IMG/VR virus record: IMGVR_UViG_3300017772_001542 | Span: 1-33,540 of that record | Length of the DNA stretch: 33,540 nt | Reading direction: 5' to 3' (one strand) | From: a virus | In this document: piece after piece, positions 15,462 through 24,194 of the stretch | Layout of the letters: each line of letters begins with the position of its first letter | Position numbering within the stretch: the first letter of the stretch is position 1 | Translations under genes and position numbers: made by a program | The notes under the pieces: model-generated | The model's database searches: none | What the model saw: the letters and a program-made list of their open reading frames with translations, nothing else | What the model was told of the DNA's origin: nothing

Positions 15462-16300
15462 TATTAATTGATTACAATGCTATTGCGGTAAGTACGTTTC
15501 TATCGTCAAAGGTAGATCCAACTGAAGATGCTTTACGGCATATGATTCTTAACCAGATCCGTATGTATCGTGCCAAATACTTTAAAGAGTTTGGTGAGGT
15601 ATGTATTGTTGCTGATGGTACAGGAAACTTCCGCAAAGATATCTTTCCACAATACAAACATAAGCGTAGGAAGTCACGTGACGAAGGTAGTATTGATTGG
15701 AATGAAGTGTTTCGTTGTATCAATCTTATTCGTGATGAGATCCGTGATAACTTTCCATATCGAGTCGTACATCAAGAAGGTTGTGAGGCCGATGATTCTA
15801 TTGCGCAAATTTGTTACAACACACAAGAGTTTGGTTGCTATGAGCCAGTGATGATTATATCTGGTGATAAAGACTTTGCTCAACTACAAACACTGAAGAA
15901 TGTGCAACAGTATTCTCCTGTCACAAAAAAGATGATAGTAGAGCCAAACCCACGTTTCTTTTTAGAAGATCATATCCTTAAAGGTGATGCTTCTGATGGT
16001 GTTCCTAATGTACTGAGTGACGATAATGTGTTTGTTGATGAACGTAGACAGAATACCTTAACTGCTAAAAAGAAAGCAATGCTTATGGAAGATCCATCTG
16101 CACTAGGAGACGAAGTCCTACGTAACATACATCGTAATCGTAAGCTGATAGACCTCAAAGAGTGTCCAGAAAGTGTAAAACAAGATATTATAAATAACTA
16201 CGATAGTCAAGACCCTTCAGCTAATAATACTAAGGTTCTTAATTATCTCTTGACTAATCGATGTAGATTATTAATTGAAAGTGTAGGAGAGTTTATTTAA
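15458..16300 (+). CDS. rnh: T4 RNase H-like 5'-3' exonuclease
   Basis: A 280-residue FEN/RNase H family nuclease that removes RNA primers and 5' flaps during lagging-strand synthesis. Acidic metal-site residues are visible at Asp5 (LIDYN), Asp53 (VADG), Glu110-Ala-Asp112-Asp113 (CEADDSIA), Asp137/Asp139 (GDKDFAQLQ) and Asp177/Asp180 (GDASDGVPN). The helical arch region is basic (YKHKRRKSRDE). T4 RNase H has about 305 residues. It is followed after 1 nt by a DUF6433-like gene. Confidence 0.9.
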   Translation: MILIDYNAIAVSTFLSSKVDPTEDALRHMILNQIRMYRAKYFKEFGEVCIVADGTGNFRKDIFPQYKHKRRKSRDEGSIDWNEVFRCINLIRDEIRDNFPYRVVHQEGCEADDSIAQICYNTQEFGCYEPVMIISGDKDFAQLQTLKNVQQYSPVTKKMIVEPNPRFFLEDHILKGDASDGVPNVLSDDNVFVDERRQNTLTAKKKAMLMEDPSALGDEVLRNIHRNRKLIDLKECPESVKQDIINNYDSQDPSANNTKVLNYLLTNRCRLLIESVGEFI

Positions 16301-16301
16301 C

Positions 16302-16724
16302 ATGACACTAGTTTATGAAGTTCTGCAAGACGTTCTAAATGCAGAGACAAAAGAGGATCGAATTAAGATTCTTAAAAAGAATGAATCATGGCCTTTAAAG
16401 GACATTATTCGTGGAACCATGGACGAGACAGTAAAGTGGAATTTACCAAAAGGTGCTCCACCATATACGCCTAACGTAGAAGGTTCCGCACCATCATCCC
16501 TAGCAAAACAACATAAGAAGTTTGTCAACTTTGTAAAAGGTGGACCCGGTGACAACTTGCCGCCTATTCGAAGAGAGAACTTGTTTGTTGAAATCTTAGA
16601 AGCCATACATCCCAAAGATGCGCTCTTGGTGATTGATATGATCAATAAGAAACGGATGAAGGGTTTGACCCGAAAAGTTGTTTATGAATCCTTCCCAGGA
16701 TTACTCAAGGATGCCTCTGGCTAA
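16302..16724 (+). CDS. DUF6433-like conserved T4-type phage protein
   Basis: A 140-residue protein with the recurrent blocks VKWNLPKGAPPYTP, FVKGGPGDNLPPIRRE and KGLTRKVVYESFPGLL, which I recognise from T4-type cyanophages as DUF6433. Function unknown; the tight link to the 5' nuclease suggests a replication-related role. It ends the unit before an intrinsic terminator. Confidence 0.82.
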   Translation: MTLVYEVLQDVLNAETKEDRIKILKKNESWPLKDIIRGTMDETVKWNLPKGAPPYTPNVEGSAPSSLAKQHKKFVNFVKGGPGDNLPPIRRENLFVEILEAIHPKDALLVIDMINKKRMKGLTRKVVYESFPGLLKDASG

Positions 16725-16756
16725 TGAATAACCAAAAACTGTAACCAACTAACCGA

Positions 16757-16786
16757 GGTCATCCCATTAATGGGTTGGCCTTTTTT
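16757..16786 (+). terminator. intrinsic terminator
   Basis: GGTCATCCCA / TGGGTTGGCC form a 10-bp stem with one T-T mismatch and one T-G pair around a TTAA loop, followed by six T. It closes the unit ending with the DUF6433-like gene. It is the clearest terminator in the window. Confidence 0.88.
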
Positions 16787-16808
16787 ACTTTAAGGAAAAC
16801 TAACTAAT

Positions 16809-16982
16809 ATGATATCAGCACAAATTGAGCGTCTCAAAAGAGACTCACGTGAACTAACAACATATTCAAAGAAACTGGCTAAAAAGGGTAGAAGCGACTT
16901 AGTCCATAAGATTATGTTAAAGAAAGAGTTCATTGATCAGCACATAGCGGATGTAGTGTCGGAGCAAAATAAGTTAAATTAA
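16809..16982 (+). CDS. small basic helical protein
   Basis: A 57-residue protein (ATG 16809, AAGGAAAA at about 16792) with predicted continuous helix and many Lys (YSKKLAKKGRSDLVHKIMLKK). No family recognised. It lies between the terminator and the next promoter, so it depends on read-through or on an undetected promoter. Confidence 0.6.
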   Translation: MISAQIERLKRDSRELTTYSKKLAKKGRSDLVHKIMLKKEFIDQHIADVVSEQNKLN

Positions 16983-16996
16983 TCTAAAGGAATCAC

Positions 16997-17025
16997 TTGA
17001 CACCTTTGCTGATTGTGTGTATAAT
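16997..17025 (+). promoter_or_regulatory. sigma70-like promoter, consensus
   Basis: TTGACA 16997-17002, 17-bp spacer, TATAAT 17020-17025: both boxes match consensus exactly. GAATC lies just upstream of the -35. It precedes the gene at 17059. Confidence 0.9.
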
Positions 17026-17058
17026 AAGATAACATTGTTAGCAAAGGTGGAGAGTATT

Positions 17059-17628
17059 ATGAATATCTTTATATTAGATAAGTGTCCTGTCAAATCAGCA
17101 CAGATGCAGTGCGATAAACATGTAGTTAAAATGATCCTAGAAAGTGGTCAAATGCTATCTACTGCACACCGTATGTTAGACGGTAAACTAACAAAACGTC
17201 CATCACAATCAGGCAAGACTATGTCTAAGTATTGGGAGCTATCAGATCCTATTATGGAAAAAGCACTATACAAAGCTGTGCATACTGGTCACCCATGTAC
17301 TGTATGGACTATGGAAACTAATTCTAATTACAATTGGCATTACAAACACTTCATTGCTCTATGCGATGAGTATACCAAACGTTATGGTAAGGTGCACATG
17401 ACAGATACTAAACTGCGTGATATACTACGCCGCCCACCTGTAATGACTAACTACAGTAATGAGCGCACACCTTTTAGACTTGCTATGGGTGCATCACCAG
17501 AATGTATTGACCATTCAGATCCTATCGGTTCATACCGTAAGTTCTATCAAACCAAGCAAGAGCGTTTCTCTATGACTTGGACTAACTCTATCGTTCCAGA
17601 TTGGTTTAGATATAACGTAGCTATATAA
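17059..17628 (+). CDS. conserved phage protein, unknown
   Basis: A 189-residue protein beginning MNIFILDKCPVKSAQMQCDKHVVKMILESG, with conserved-looking His, Cys and Asp residues (DKHVVKM, HPCTVW, YNWHYKHFIALCDEY). I have seen this type in T4-like marine phages, but no function is known to me. Abundant conserved polar residues suggest an enzyme. The ATG at 17059 fits GGTGGAG at 17046-17052 and lies 34 bp behind the -10 box. Confidence 0.78.
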   Translation: MNIFILDKCPVKSAQMQCDKHVVKMILESGQMLSTAHRMLDGKLTKRPSQSGKTMSKYWELSDPIMEKALYKAVHTGHPCTVWTMETNSNYNWHYKHFIALCDEYTKRYGKVHMTDTKLRDILRRPPVMTNYSNERTPFRLAMGASPECIDHSDPIGSYRKFYQTKQERFSMTWTNSIVPDWFRYNVAI

Positions 17629-17653
17629 GAGCATAACAGATAATGGATGGATC

Positions 17654-17887
17654 ACGCCAGTATATACAATAAGAGACAAGCATAGCGGTGAAGAGTGGGA
17701 TACCGTAATGTCATTTGGTGCTCTACAAGACTATCTCGAAGAAAACCCCAACTTAGTTCAAGCTTTATCAACACCCAAGATTGTTGCACAAACAGGTGGT
17801 ACGTTGTCTAGAACATCAGATGGTTGGAAAGATCATCTAAACAATATGCATAAACATGCGGGACGAGAAAGTAAAATTAAAACATGA
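17654..17887 (+). CDS. FmdB/zinc-ribbon-type small phage protein with apparent ACG start
   Basis: The frame is open from 17621 to the stop at 17885-17887, just inside the PhoH start, but contains no suitable ATG, GTG or TTG near its beginning. Read from ACG 17654 it gives (M)PVYTIRDKHSGEEWD, matching the MPTYTFRD/K...G.EW start of a common T4-type phage family, with GGATGG at 17645-17650 as ribosome site. The rest also fits (DYLEENPNL near 37, SDGWKDHL near 60), 77 residues in all. Either ACG is the true start, ATG was misread, or the gene has lost its start. The first in-frame ATG (at 17708) would remove the conserved N-terminus. Confidence 0.72.
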   Translation, partial: TPVYTIRDKHSGEEWDTVMSFGALQDYLEENPNLVQALSTPKIVAQTGGTLSRTSDGWKDHLNNMHKHAGRESKIKT

Positions 17888-18579
17888 GTCGGAAGCAGAC
17901 TACCAAGAGCATGATCCTACGTTTGGATAACATGTCAGAATTTGAACATATTACCGACAATCAAGCACTAGCATGTGAAGCATGGGAAGAAGGAGACAAT
18001 CTTGTTTTATCAGGATCAGCAGGAACAGGTAAGACTTTTCTTGCTATCTCTTTAGGACTTGAAGAAGTTCTTGACAAAGAGACAGAATATGATAAACTAA
18101 CAGTTATAAGATCTATTGTTCCAACAAGGGACATTGGGTTTTTGCCAGGAAATGAAGACGAAAAGAAACAAGCGTATGCATCACCCTATATGGGTATCCT
18201 AACTGAGTTGTTCCAAGACAATCAGGCATGGATGAAGCTACAGGCTTCTAACAGCATAGCGTTTGAAAGTACGTCATTCATTCGTGGTATTACATTAAAT
18301 GACACGATTATTGTCGTTGACGAAATGCAGAACTTGACCTTTCACGAGTTGGATTCGGTTATCACTCGTATTGGCAACAACTGTAAGATTATCTTCTGCG
18401 GAGATTTCCATCAGTCGGATTTCCGCTTTGAAGACGAGAAGAATGGACTGCCACCTTTTTTGAATATTCTTGAGCAGATGAGAGACTTCACGACTGTAAA
18501 TTTTGATTGGAAAGACATTGTACGATCAGGTATTGTACGAGACTATATAATGACTAAGGAAATGAATGGAATAAGGTAA
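17884..18579 (+). CDS. phoH: PhoH-like P-loop ATPase
   Basis: A 231-residue ATPase of the PhoH family, related to the N-terminal domain of superfamily 1 helicases and widespread in marine phages; its role in infection is not established. Walker A GSAGTGKT (44-51), Walker B IIVVDEMQN (142-150), and FCGDFHQSDF (171-180) as the sensor region. It overlaps the gene before by 4 nt and the one after by 1 nt. Confidence 0.9.
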   Translation: MSRKQTTKSMILRLDNMSEFEHITDNQALACEAWEEGDNLVLSGSAGTGKTFLAISLGLEEVLDKETEYDKLTVIRSIVPTRDIGFLPGNEDEKKQAYASPYMGILTELFQDNQAWMKLQASNSIAFESTSFIRGITLNDTIIVVDEMQNLTFHELDSVITRIGNNCKIIFCGDFHQSDFRFEDEKNGLPPFLNILEQMRDFTTVNFDWKDIVRSGIVRDYIMTKEMNGIR

Positions 18580-18737
18580 TGGCTAAATTTGCTAGGTACG
18601 ATCCAAGAAACAAGAAGATGAATAGGAATAAGACGAAAGCAATCAATAAAGATTTCCGTATTAAACCTATTGAGAAGAAAGTGAAAGATATAAAGAATGA
18701 GGAAGTTCAATCACACTCCACTGGACTTAGGGTATGA
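18579..18737 (+). CDS. small basic protein
   Basis: A 52-residue protein beginning MAKFARYDPRNKKMNRNKTK, a basic N-terminus seen after phoH in related phages, then KPIEKKVKDIKNEE. Its last 41 nt overlap the exonuclease gene in another frame. Function unknown. Confidence 0.65.
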   Translation: MAKFARYDPRNKKMNRNKTKAINKDFRIKPIEKKVKDIKNEEVQSHSTGLRV

Positions 18738-19383
18738 AGATTTACTTGCTGAAACCGCATCAACTGGTAGAACGTATGTATGTCCAGAAGGTAATAGATA
18801 TCCTAGTATCACCACTGTGCTATCAATACTCAGTCGGGACTCAATCGCAAAATGGCGAAAAAAAGTAGGTGAAGAGGAAGCTAATAGGGTTTCGCATCGT
18901 GCTTCTACAAGAGGTACGGCAGTTCACGACATTGTTGAAAAGTATTTAGATAATGAAAACATAGATCCAACTAAATATACATTAGATGTAATACAAAGTT
19001 GGATGAACCTTATGCCCATCTTAGATGAGCGTATTGGCGACATCTTTATTCAAGAAGCTCCACTCTACTCCAAACATCTTGGTGTGGCAGGTAGAGTTGA
19101 CTGCGTTGGATACTTTGATGGTGTGCCTAGTATAATTGATTTTAAAACGAGTAAAAGACCGAAGAAACGTGAATGGGTAACAAGTTATTTTGCACAAGAA
19201 GCCGCATATGCAATTATGTGGGAAGAAAGAACTGGAATGCCTATCACAAACCTTGTAACAATAATGGATGTAGATGGACATGAACCTGTCGTATATAAAG
19301 AACACCGTGATACTTGGGTCCCCAAGTTACTTGAGACAATTGATCTCTACTGGAATGACAAAAAGAAAAACACTCTCAATTAA
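18697..19383 (+). CDS. RecB-like PD-(D/E)XK exonuclease
   Basis: A 228-residue nuclease of the RecB/Cas4/MGME1 type. His77 (RGTAVH), Glu120 (QEAPLYS), Asp135 (AGRVDCVG), Asp148-x-Lys150 (IIDFKTS) and Gln167 with a following Tyr (FAQEAAYA) give the complete RecB-like motif set. Found in many T4-type marine phages as an ssDNA/dsDNA exonuclease in replication or recombination. No Cys cluster for an Fe-S site is seen. Start ATG 18697 lies inside the previous small gene. Confidence 0.87.
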   Translation: MRKFNHTPLDLGYEDLLAETASTGRTYVCPEGNRYPSITTVLSILSRDSIAKWRKKVGEEEANRVSHRASTRGTAVHDIVEKYLDNENIDPTKYTLDVIQSWMNLMPILDERIGDIFIQEAPLYSKHLGVAGRVDCVGYFDGVPSIIDFKTSKRPKKREWVTSYFAQEAAYAIMWEERTGMPITNLVTIMDVDGHEPVVYKEHRDTWVPKLLETIDLYWNDKKKNTLN

Positions 19384-19483
19384 ACAATGGGAACGTAAAC
19401 GGAATGGGAAGATGAACCTTGTATGGATGCTTGGTTCATTCTACTGTTTAAACAACTGGACTGATTGGAAACTAGGAAAATGA
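19355..19483 (+). CDS. small basic protein, possible
   Basis: A 42-residue frame that begins inside the exonuclease gene and ends by ATGA overlap with the next gene: basic N-terminus (MTKRKTLSIKQWERKRNGKM) then a hydrophobic Trp-rich stretch. The otherwise empty gap and the tight overlap favour translation. Confidence 0.5.
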   Translation: MTKRKTLSIKQWERKRNGKMNLVWMLGSFYCLNNWTDWKLGK

Positions 19484-19704
19484 ATATCTTCTCCATCTTA
19501 AACCTACGTACTGAATTTGATGAAGTTATGCGTAAGTCTAATAAGTCATGTAAAAGTGATATAGATAGTTTAAGAGCTTTTGTAAAGCAATGTACTAGAC
19601 CGTCTAAGGCATGTGTATTGGCTAAAGCTATTATAGGAGAAATCAATGGAACAGAAACCAAATTCGTTCGGGGTGACACCAAAGGTACTATGCGCAGACT
19701 CTGA
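19480..19704 (+). CDS. small protein, unknown
   Basis: A 74-residue protein (ATG 19480, with GGA at 19467-19469; a TTG at 19465 is the alternative). It contains four Cys-free helices broken by KSCKSD and KQCTRP. Its 3' end overlaps the EF-hand gene by 59 nt in another frame. No family recognised. Confidence 0.55.
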   Translation: MNIFSILNLRTEFDEVMRKSNKSCKSDIDSLRAFVKQCTRPSKACVLAKAIIGEINGTETKFVRGDTKGTMRRL

Positions 19705-20011
19705 CCTTAATAAGGCAGACAGTAATAACGATGGTGTTATCACAGACGCAGAAATAGCTCGTCAAGAGAGAATGATTCGTCTCGAAAACGAAGATAAAAA
19801 AGAAGATGCCCAACGACAAATGGCTTGGTTTTGTCTTGTGGGAATGCTTGGATATCCGTTTGCAGTTATCCTAGCCGTTGTGTTTGGAGTAGACAGTGCC
19901 GCTAAAATCCTAGGAGATATGGCGGGCGTATATTTCATTGCGGTTGCAGGAATAATTGCGGCATTCTTTGGTGCCGCCGCTATCAAGTCTAACGCCGCCG
20001 CCAAGAAGTAA
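19646..20011 (+). CDS. EF-hand membrane protein
   Basis: A 121-residue protein with a canonical EF-hand loop DSNNDGVITDAE (25-36), a charged helix (RLENEDKKEDAQRQMAW) and two hydrophobic helices (about 62-80 and 88-112) ending in a short Lys tail. This family recurs in T4-type marine phages. Two-helix topology would allow a holin-like role, but calcium binding and membrane location are all that can be read. Good ribosome site AGGAGAA at 19636. Confidence 0.8.
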   Translation: MEQKPNSFGVTPKVLCADSDLNKADSNNDGVITDAEIARQERMIRLENEDKKEDAQRQMAWFCLVGMLGYPFAVILAVVFGVDSAAKILGDMAGVYFIAVAGIIAAFFGAAAIKSNAAAKK

Positions 20012-20026
20012 TTATGAAAGTTTGTT

Positions 20027-20812
20027 ATGAAAAGATTAATCTATCAAGTGTATGTTGGGGCAAGATCTAACTTATACGATTGGTGTACTGAAAGTGTAAA
20101 GGCATATGCAGAAAGCATTAATGCCGATTATATCTTACAGACAATGCCCAAACTGTTTATCAAACCAGATCCCTTTACTACTAATCGTAGTGAGGGTGCT
20201 TCTCGTTTAGGATACCTTCCTATCTTTGAGAAAGAGAATGCCTTTGAGTATTTCCCTGAGTATGATCAGATAGCTATCATTGACAGTGACATCTACATTC
20301 GTGAGAACTCTCCCAATGTATTTGATGAGATAGGTGATAACGACTTCGCAGGTGTCTATGAACGTGAGATGCCAGTCACTCCCGAATACGCTAATAAGAT
20401 CCGTAACTATTCTAGAATGCAGTATAGTTCTCTTGACGGTCAGTCAGGTATGGACTTCGACTTCGATCATCCTAATGGTGGTGCGTTTATGAATATGGGC
20501 ATGATGGTCATGAATAAATCGTTCTCAAAACAATTAAATGGTATGTCACCCAAAGAGTGGATCACCCAACCTATGTTTAAAGCATTCGTTGATGGTAAGG
20601 GTACGTGGAAGTGGTCAACAGATCAGACACTGCTTAACACATTTATTAACATGAATAAGATCAGTGTAAAACATCTTGACTATAAGTTCAATGCATTGTA
20701 TACTGCAATTCCTAATGACTATTTGAAAGAAGCACATTTTATCCACTTCTTCCTTAAGGATAAGCTTCCTAACAGAGGTGAGAATGTAGAGGAGCTAAAG
20801 CAAATTGTCTAA
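20027..20812 (+). CDS. glycosyltransferase, GT8-like
   Basis: A 261-residue putative nucleotide-sugar glycosyltransferase. IAIIDSDIYIREN has the DxD metal/sugar-nucleotide motif (D86, D88) at the end of a hydrophobic strand, and HPNGGAFMNMGMMVMN resembles the acceptor-side motif of GT-A enzymes. First gene of an eight-gene sugar cassette with overlapping ends. The acceptor (virion protein, host surface sugar or modified base) cannot be read from sequence. Confidence 0.78.
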   Translation: MKRLIYQVYVGARSNLYDWCTESVKAYAESINADYILQTMPKLFIKPDPFTTNRSEGASRLGYLPIFEKENAFEYFPEYDQIAIIDSDIYIRENSPNVFDEIGDNDFAGVYEREMPVTPEYANKIRNYSRMQYSSLDGQSGMDFDFDHPNGGAFMNMGMMVMNKSFSKQLNGMSPKEWITQPMFKAFVDGKGTWKWSTDQTLLNTFINMNKISVKHLDYKFNALYTAIPNDYLKEAHFIHFFLKDKLPNRGENVEELKQIV

Positions 20813-21599
20813 TCTAATATATCAATACTATCAAGGGAATGTAACTACTGGCATATGGGCAGGGGTTAAACTCATGAAAGCCTATGCTGAAAGAATTGGT
20901 GCTGAGTACATTTTTGATAACAATCCAAATTGGATACACACCACACTATCTCCATACTATGGCGCATTTCGTCCAGTGATTGATCCTGAGTTTAATAAGT
21001 ATGACAATATCCTATTTGCAGATTGTGATATCATTCCTATTGATGGCCTTACTGATAACATCTTTGATGAGATGGATGATCACGATCTATTGCTTGCCGA
21101 AGAATGGAACCAACCAGAAGCAAGAGCCAAATATAATGTTGGTGGTATTACTGGTGCTAGAGATGATGAGTGGGCAGAATGGGCTAAACAGACATATGGG
21201 GTGACTGTGCCAAGAACTGAAAGTGGTAGGGTAAGAGTATTTAATTCTGGCGTTGTCTTGTACTCCAAAGAGGGACGAAAGAAGTTTCGTGACCTTGTTG
21301 GTGACTTTCCTCTGTCTGTTGCACTTTACATAAGTGGAGCCAATAGATTTCCTAAATTCTATACACTTGATCAGAACTACTTAAATATAATGATGTGTGG
21401 TGTCAATTGGGGATTGTTAGACTATAAGTGGAATAGTTCAGTAAGCTATGTGCCACAAACACAAGATCCAAGACCTGTACTTGATTTAAGAACAAAAGAT
21501 ACTAAGTTTGTTCACGTACAAATAAGAGGTAAAGGAGACTTTCCTATATGGAAGATGCAGAAGATTGCTGATAAACCTGTGGAAGAATGGAAGCTATGA
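20805..21599 (+). CDS. glycosyltransferase, GT8-like
   Basis: A 264-residue protein sharing the general plan of its neighbour: N-terminal LIYQYYQGN against LIYQVYVGA, then ILFADCDIIP (D73, D75) as DxD, RVFNSGVVLY as the NSG motif, and a C-terminal VHVQIRGKGDFP. The start is TTG 20805, overlapping the preceding stop, with GGAG at 20790-20793. Likely arisen by duplication of the gene before. Confidence 0.78.
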   Translation: MSNLIYQYYQGNVTTGIWAGVKLMKAYAERIGAEYIFDNNPNWIHTTLSPYYGAFRPVIDPEFNKYDNILFADCDIIPIDGLTDNIFDEMDDHDLLLAEEWNQPEARAKYNVGGITGARDDEWAEWAKQTYGVTVPRTESGRVRVFNSGVVLYSKEGRKKFRDLVGDFPLSVALYISGANRFPKFYTLDQNYLNIMMCGVNWGLLDYKWNSSVSYVPQTQDPRPVLDLRTKDTKFVHVQIRGKGDFPIWKMQKIADKPVEEWKL

Positions 21600-21615
21600 C
21601 GAAAAAGGAACTAAT

Positions 21616-22185
21616 ATGATTAATGTTGAACTAGGCCATGTAAAGAATTTGGTAGAATTTTATGATGAGATCCGTAGTGGTCAAGAGGGAGAACATGGAG
21701 ATGATTACTGTGGTCAACATGATGCTATCAAGTTCTATGCTAAAGATTGTGACAGTTATAGAGAACTAGGAACACACCAAGGTGGCACATTAGCCAATGC
21801 ACTTCTCAGTGGTTTTGATTATGTAGAAGGTGTTGATATTGATATGCATCGTTATCGCAAATTCTGTCAACCCCATGCAGAACACTATGCACGAGAGAAT
21901 GGCATTCAGTTAGTTATTAAAGAAGTTGATAGTGCAGGTTTGGGTGCTGTGGGTAGACAAGTAGATATGCTGTTGATCGATAGTATTCACAAAGCCTACC
22001 ATATGACAAAAGAATTAGACCTACATGCTCCTCTTGCTAGGAAGTATATTGTAGCACACGACACAAACACAGTTCCAGAACTACAAGCTTGTCTTGAGAG
22101 GTTCTGCCAAAAGAACTCCGAGTGGAGCATCATTGAACGTGGAGTTGTTAATGTTGGCTTTACGGTGTTACAGAAGAATGCCTAA
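21616..22185 (+). CDS. class I SAM methyltransferase-like (CmcI-like)
   Basis: A 189-residue protein with ELGTHQGGTLA (50-60) as SAM-binding motif I and GVDID (72-76) as the acidic strand-2 motif, then DMLLIDSIHKAYH and YIVAHDTNTV as later core strands. The pattern resembles CmcI-like small-molecule methyltransferases. In a sugar cassette it probably methylates a sugar. ATG 21616 has AAGGAA at 21605-21610. Confidence 0.75.
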   Translation: MINVELGHVKNLVEFYDEIRSGQEGEHGDDYCGQHDAIKFYAKDCDSYRELGTHQGGTLANALLSGFDYVEGVDIDMHRYRKFCQPHAEHYARENGIQLVIKEVDSAGLGAVGRQVDMLLIDSIHKAYHMTKELDLHAPLARKYIVAHDTNTVPELQACLERFCQKNSEWSIIERGVVNVGFTVLQKNA

Positions 22186-22852
22186 TATAATATTACAACA
22201 CTTCGATGGAGAGCTACGTGAACTAGATCTTCTATCTATGACAAACATTCAAAATTATGCAAAAGATGTTGGTGCAGACTATCAACTTGTCAAAGGCATG
22301 CCATTCCGTGATCATCTAACAGCACCTTGTCAGAAGGTGTTCATGATCGACGAACAGTATGATGATTATGATGATGTTCTAATGTTAGACATTGACATGT
22401 TTGTACCAAAGAATATGAATAAGAACATATTTGATGAAGTGGGTGTTGGTTTATACAATCCTATTCAACAGAATTTACATGCCAAGTTGGTGAGACAACA
22501 CTCTTTCCAAGGATCCATGGAAGCTCCTTATTGGGGTGGTGCTATCTACAAGATGGATAGAGCATTACGTCAAAAGCTGAGATCTGGATTAGGTGGTAAT
22601 GAGAATTGGATGAATGCGTACAATCAACCATATCAGTGGGAAGACGAAGGCATCTTTCATACACTTGCTTTTAGAACAGGTGTTAAGATATCCGATGATC
22701 AGTTCTTACATCCAAAGTGGTGCTATGACAACTATCTAGAATATCCACAATACGCTGGAATGATCCATGTGCGTACAAAGATTACACCCACAGGACCTAA
22801 GCAAGAGAAGATCAAAAACTATAGAGCATTAGTGGAAAGGGGTATTTTATAA
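22178..22852 (+). CDS. glycosyltransferase-like protein
   Basis: A 224-residue GT-A-type protein: VLMLDIDMFVP supplies the DxD (D71, D73), preceded by the same KAYAE/QNYAKDVGADYQL helix-strand as the two GT8-like neighbours. PYWGGAIYKMD takes the place of the NSG motif. ATG 22178 overlaps the methyltransferase end by 8 nt. Confidence 0.75.
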   Translation: MPNIILQHFDGELRELDLLSMTNIQNYAKDVGADYQLVKGMPFRDHLTAPCQKVFMIDEQYDDYDDVLMLDIDMFVPKNMNKNIFDEVGVGLYNPIQQNLHAKLVRQHSFQGSMEAPYWGGAIYKMDRALRQKLRSGLGGNENWMNAYNQPYQWEDEGIFHTLAFRTGVKISDDQFLHPKWCYDNYLEYPQYAGMIHVRTKITPTGPKQEKIKNYRALVERGIL

Positions 22853-23547
22853 TGGAAGCCCTTGTTATTACCATAAAGGGTAATGAATTAAGTGAAACTG
22901 CCGCCGCTAACTGTATTGCATCTTCAGCTAAGTTGGATAATAAATTTAGAGTAAAGACCTTTGAAGCTACCACACCAGAAGATGTTGAAGAGTGGGTTAA
23001 GGCATACAAGCTTACATGGAATTGGCCTTGGGATGGTGAGATCCATGACATGGCCTCTGGACTTAGGAAGGTGGCATATCAAACGGCTAACCGACATGCT
23101 CGTGTGGCATGTTCAATGAGTCATTTTAGATTATGGGATAGATGTTCTAGAAACAAATCGCCTATGCTTATACTAGAGCATGATGCAATATTTACAGACA
23201 AGATTAACGTTAAGACCTACCTAAACAAGGGATTTAATATCATAGGTATTAATTCTCCACTAGGAGCAACACGTAAGTCACAACAATTCCATGATATAAT
23301 ACAGAACAGAAAAGAAGTTATACAACCAGTTCCCCATATAGATGGTTGGGGTGTGCCTCAAGGTATCGCTGGAAACAGTGCATATATACTAACACCAGAT
23401 GGGGCTGATGATTTGCTGAGAGCATCCTATCAGTATGGTCTGTGGCCTAATGATGCTATAATGTGTAGACAGATGATAAAGCATATAGGTGTGACTAAGA
23501 AGTATTACACTACAATTCAACGTACTAGGAGTACGACTACGTTATGA
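22852..23547 (+). CDS. GT25-like glycosyltransferase, paralogue 1
   Basis: A 231-residue protein of the LPS-biosynthesis GT25 type. N-terminal ALVITIKGN, CSMSHFRLW (87-95, the conserved SHxxLW) and LILEHDAIF (106-114, in place of ILEDDA) are diagnostic. GIAGNSAYILTPDGA matches the later GxxAYxLT motif. It is a clear paralogue of the next gene. Last and first bases overlap both neighbours. Confidence 0.8.
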   Translation: MEALVITIKGNELSETAAANCIASSAKLDNKFRVKTFEATTPEDVEEWVKAYKLTWNWPWDGEIHDMASGLRKVAYQTANRHARVACSMSHFRLWDRCSRNKSPMLILEHDAIFTDKINVKTYLNKGFNIIGINSPLGATRKSQQFHDIIQNRKEVIQPVPHIDGWGVPQGIAGNSAYILTPDGADDLLRASYQYGLWPNDAIMCRQMIKHIGVTKKYYTTIQRTRSTTTL

Positions 23548-24194
23548 GAGCATTTGTTATCACAATAAAAGATAATCCACAGAGTGTGGAGATGTCTGAT
23601 CGTTGCATCAAATCATTTAAAAAGCATAATGATGATAGTATAGAAGCATTTGATGCTATAACACCAGAAACAACTGAAGTGTTTTCTTTGGCACATTACC
23701 ACGGAGTTCCTGTAAAGAACTTCTTAGAGAAATACTCTAGATATGATAGATGTGTATCCGCATTCCTATCACATTTTCTTTTATGGAAGAAGTGTATTGA
23801 GCTAGACGAATCTATTATCATATTCGAACACGATGCTGTTGTTAAAGCACCCATTCCTAAGATGCCATTCAACGGACTTGTGAACATTGGAAAACCAAGC
23901 TATGGTAAATACCTCATACCTAACCTAGGTCTTGGTAAATTGGTTTCAAAACAATACTTACCCGGAGCACATGCGTATGCTATTACACCCAAGGGTGCTG
24001 AAGCTATCATTGCCGAGACAGTATTCAATGCACAACCAACAGACGTTTATCTTAACAATAGATTATTTCCATGGATTGAAGAGTACTACCCATGGCCTGT
24101 AGATTGTGAAGATAGTTTTACAACTATTCAGAATGAGACAGGTTGTTTAGCCAAACATAATTATGGAAACGGAGAAGACTATGGGATTATCTAG
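23544..24194 (+). CDS. GT25-like glycosyltransferase, paralogue 2
   Basis: A 216-residue paralogue of the gene before: AFVITIKDN, LSHFLLW (75-81), IIFEHDAVV (92-100), GAHAYAITPKGAE. Sequence has diverged well beyond recent duplication, so different acceptors are likely. ATGA overlap at its start. Confidence 0.8.
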   Translation: MRAFVITIKDNPQSVEMSDRCIKSFKKHNDDSIEAFDAITPETTEVFSLAHYHGVPVKNFLEKYSRYDRCVSAFLSHFLLWKKCIELDESIIIFEHDAVVKAPIPKMPFNGLVNIGKPSYGKYLIPNLGLGKLVSKQYLPGAHAYAITPKGAEAIIAETVFNAQPTDVYLNNRLFPWIEEYYPWPVDCEDSFTTIQNETGCLAKHNYGNGEDYGII

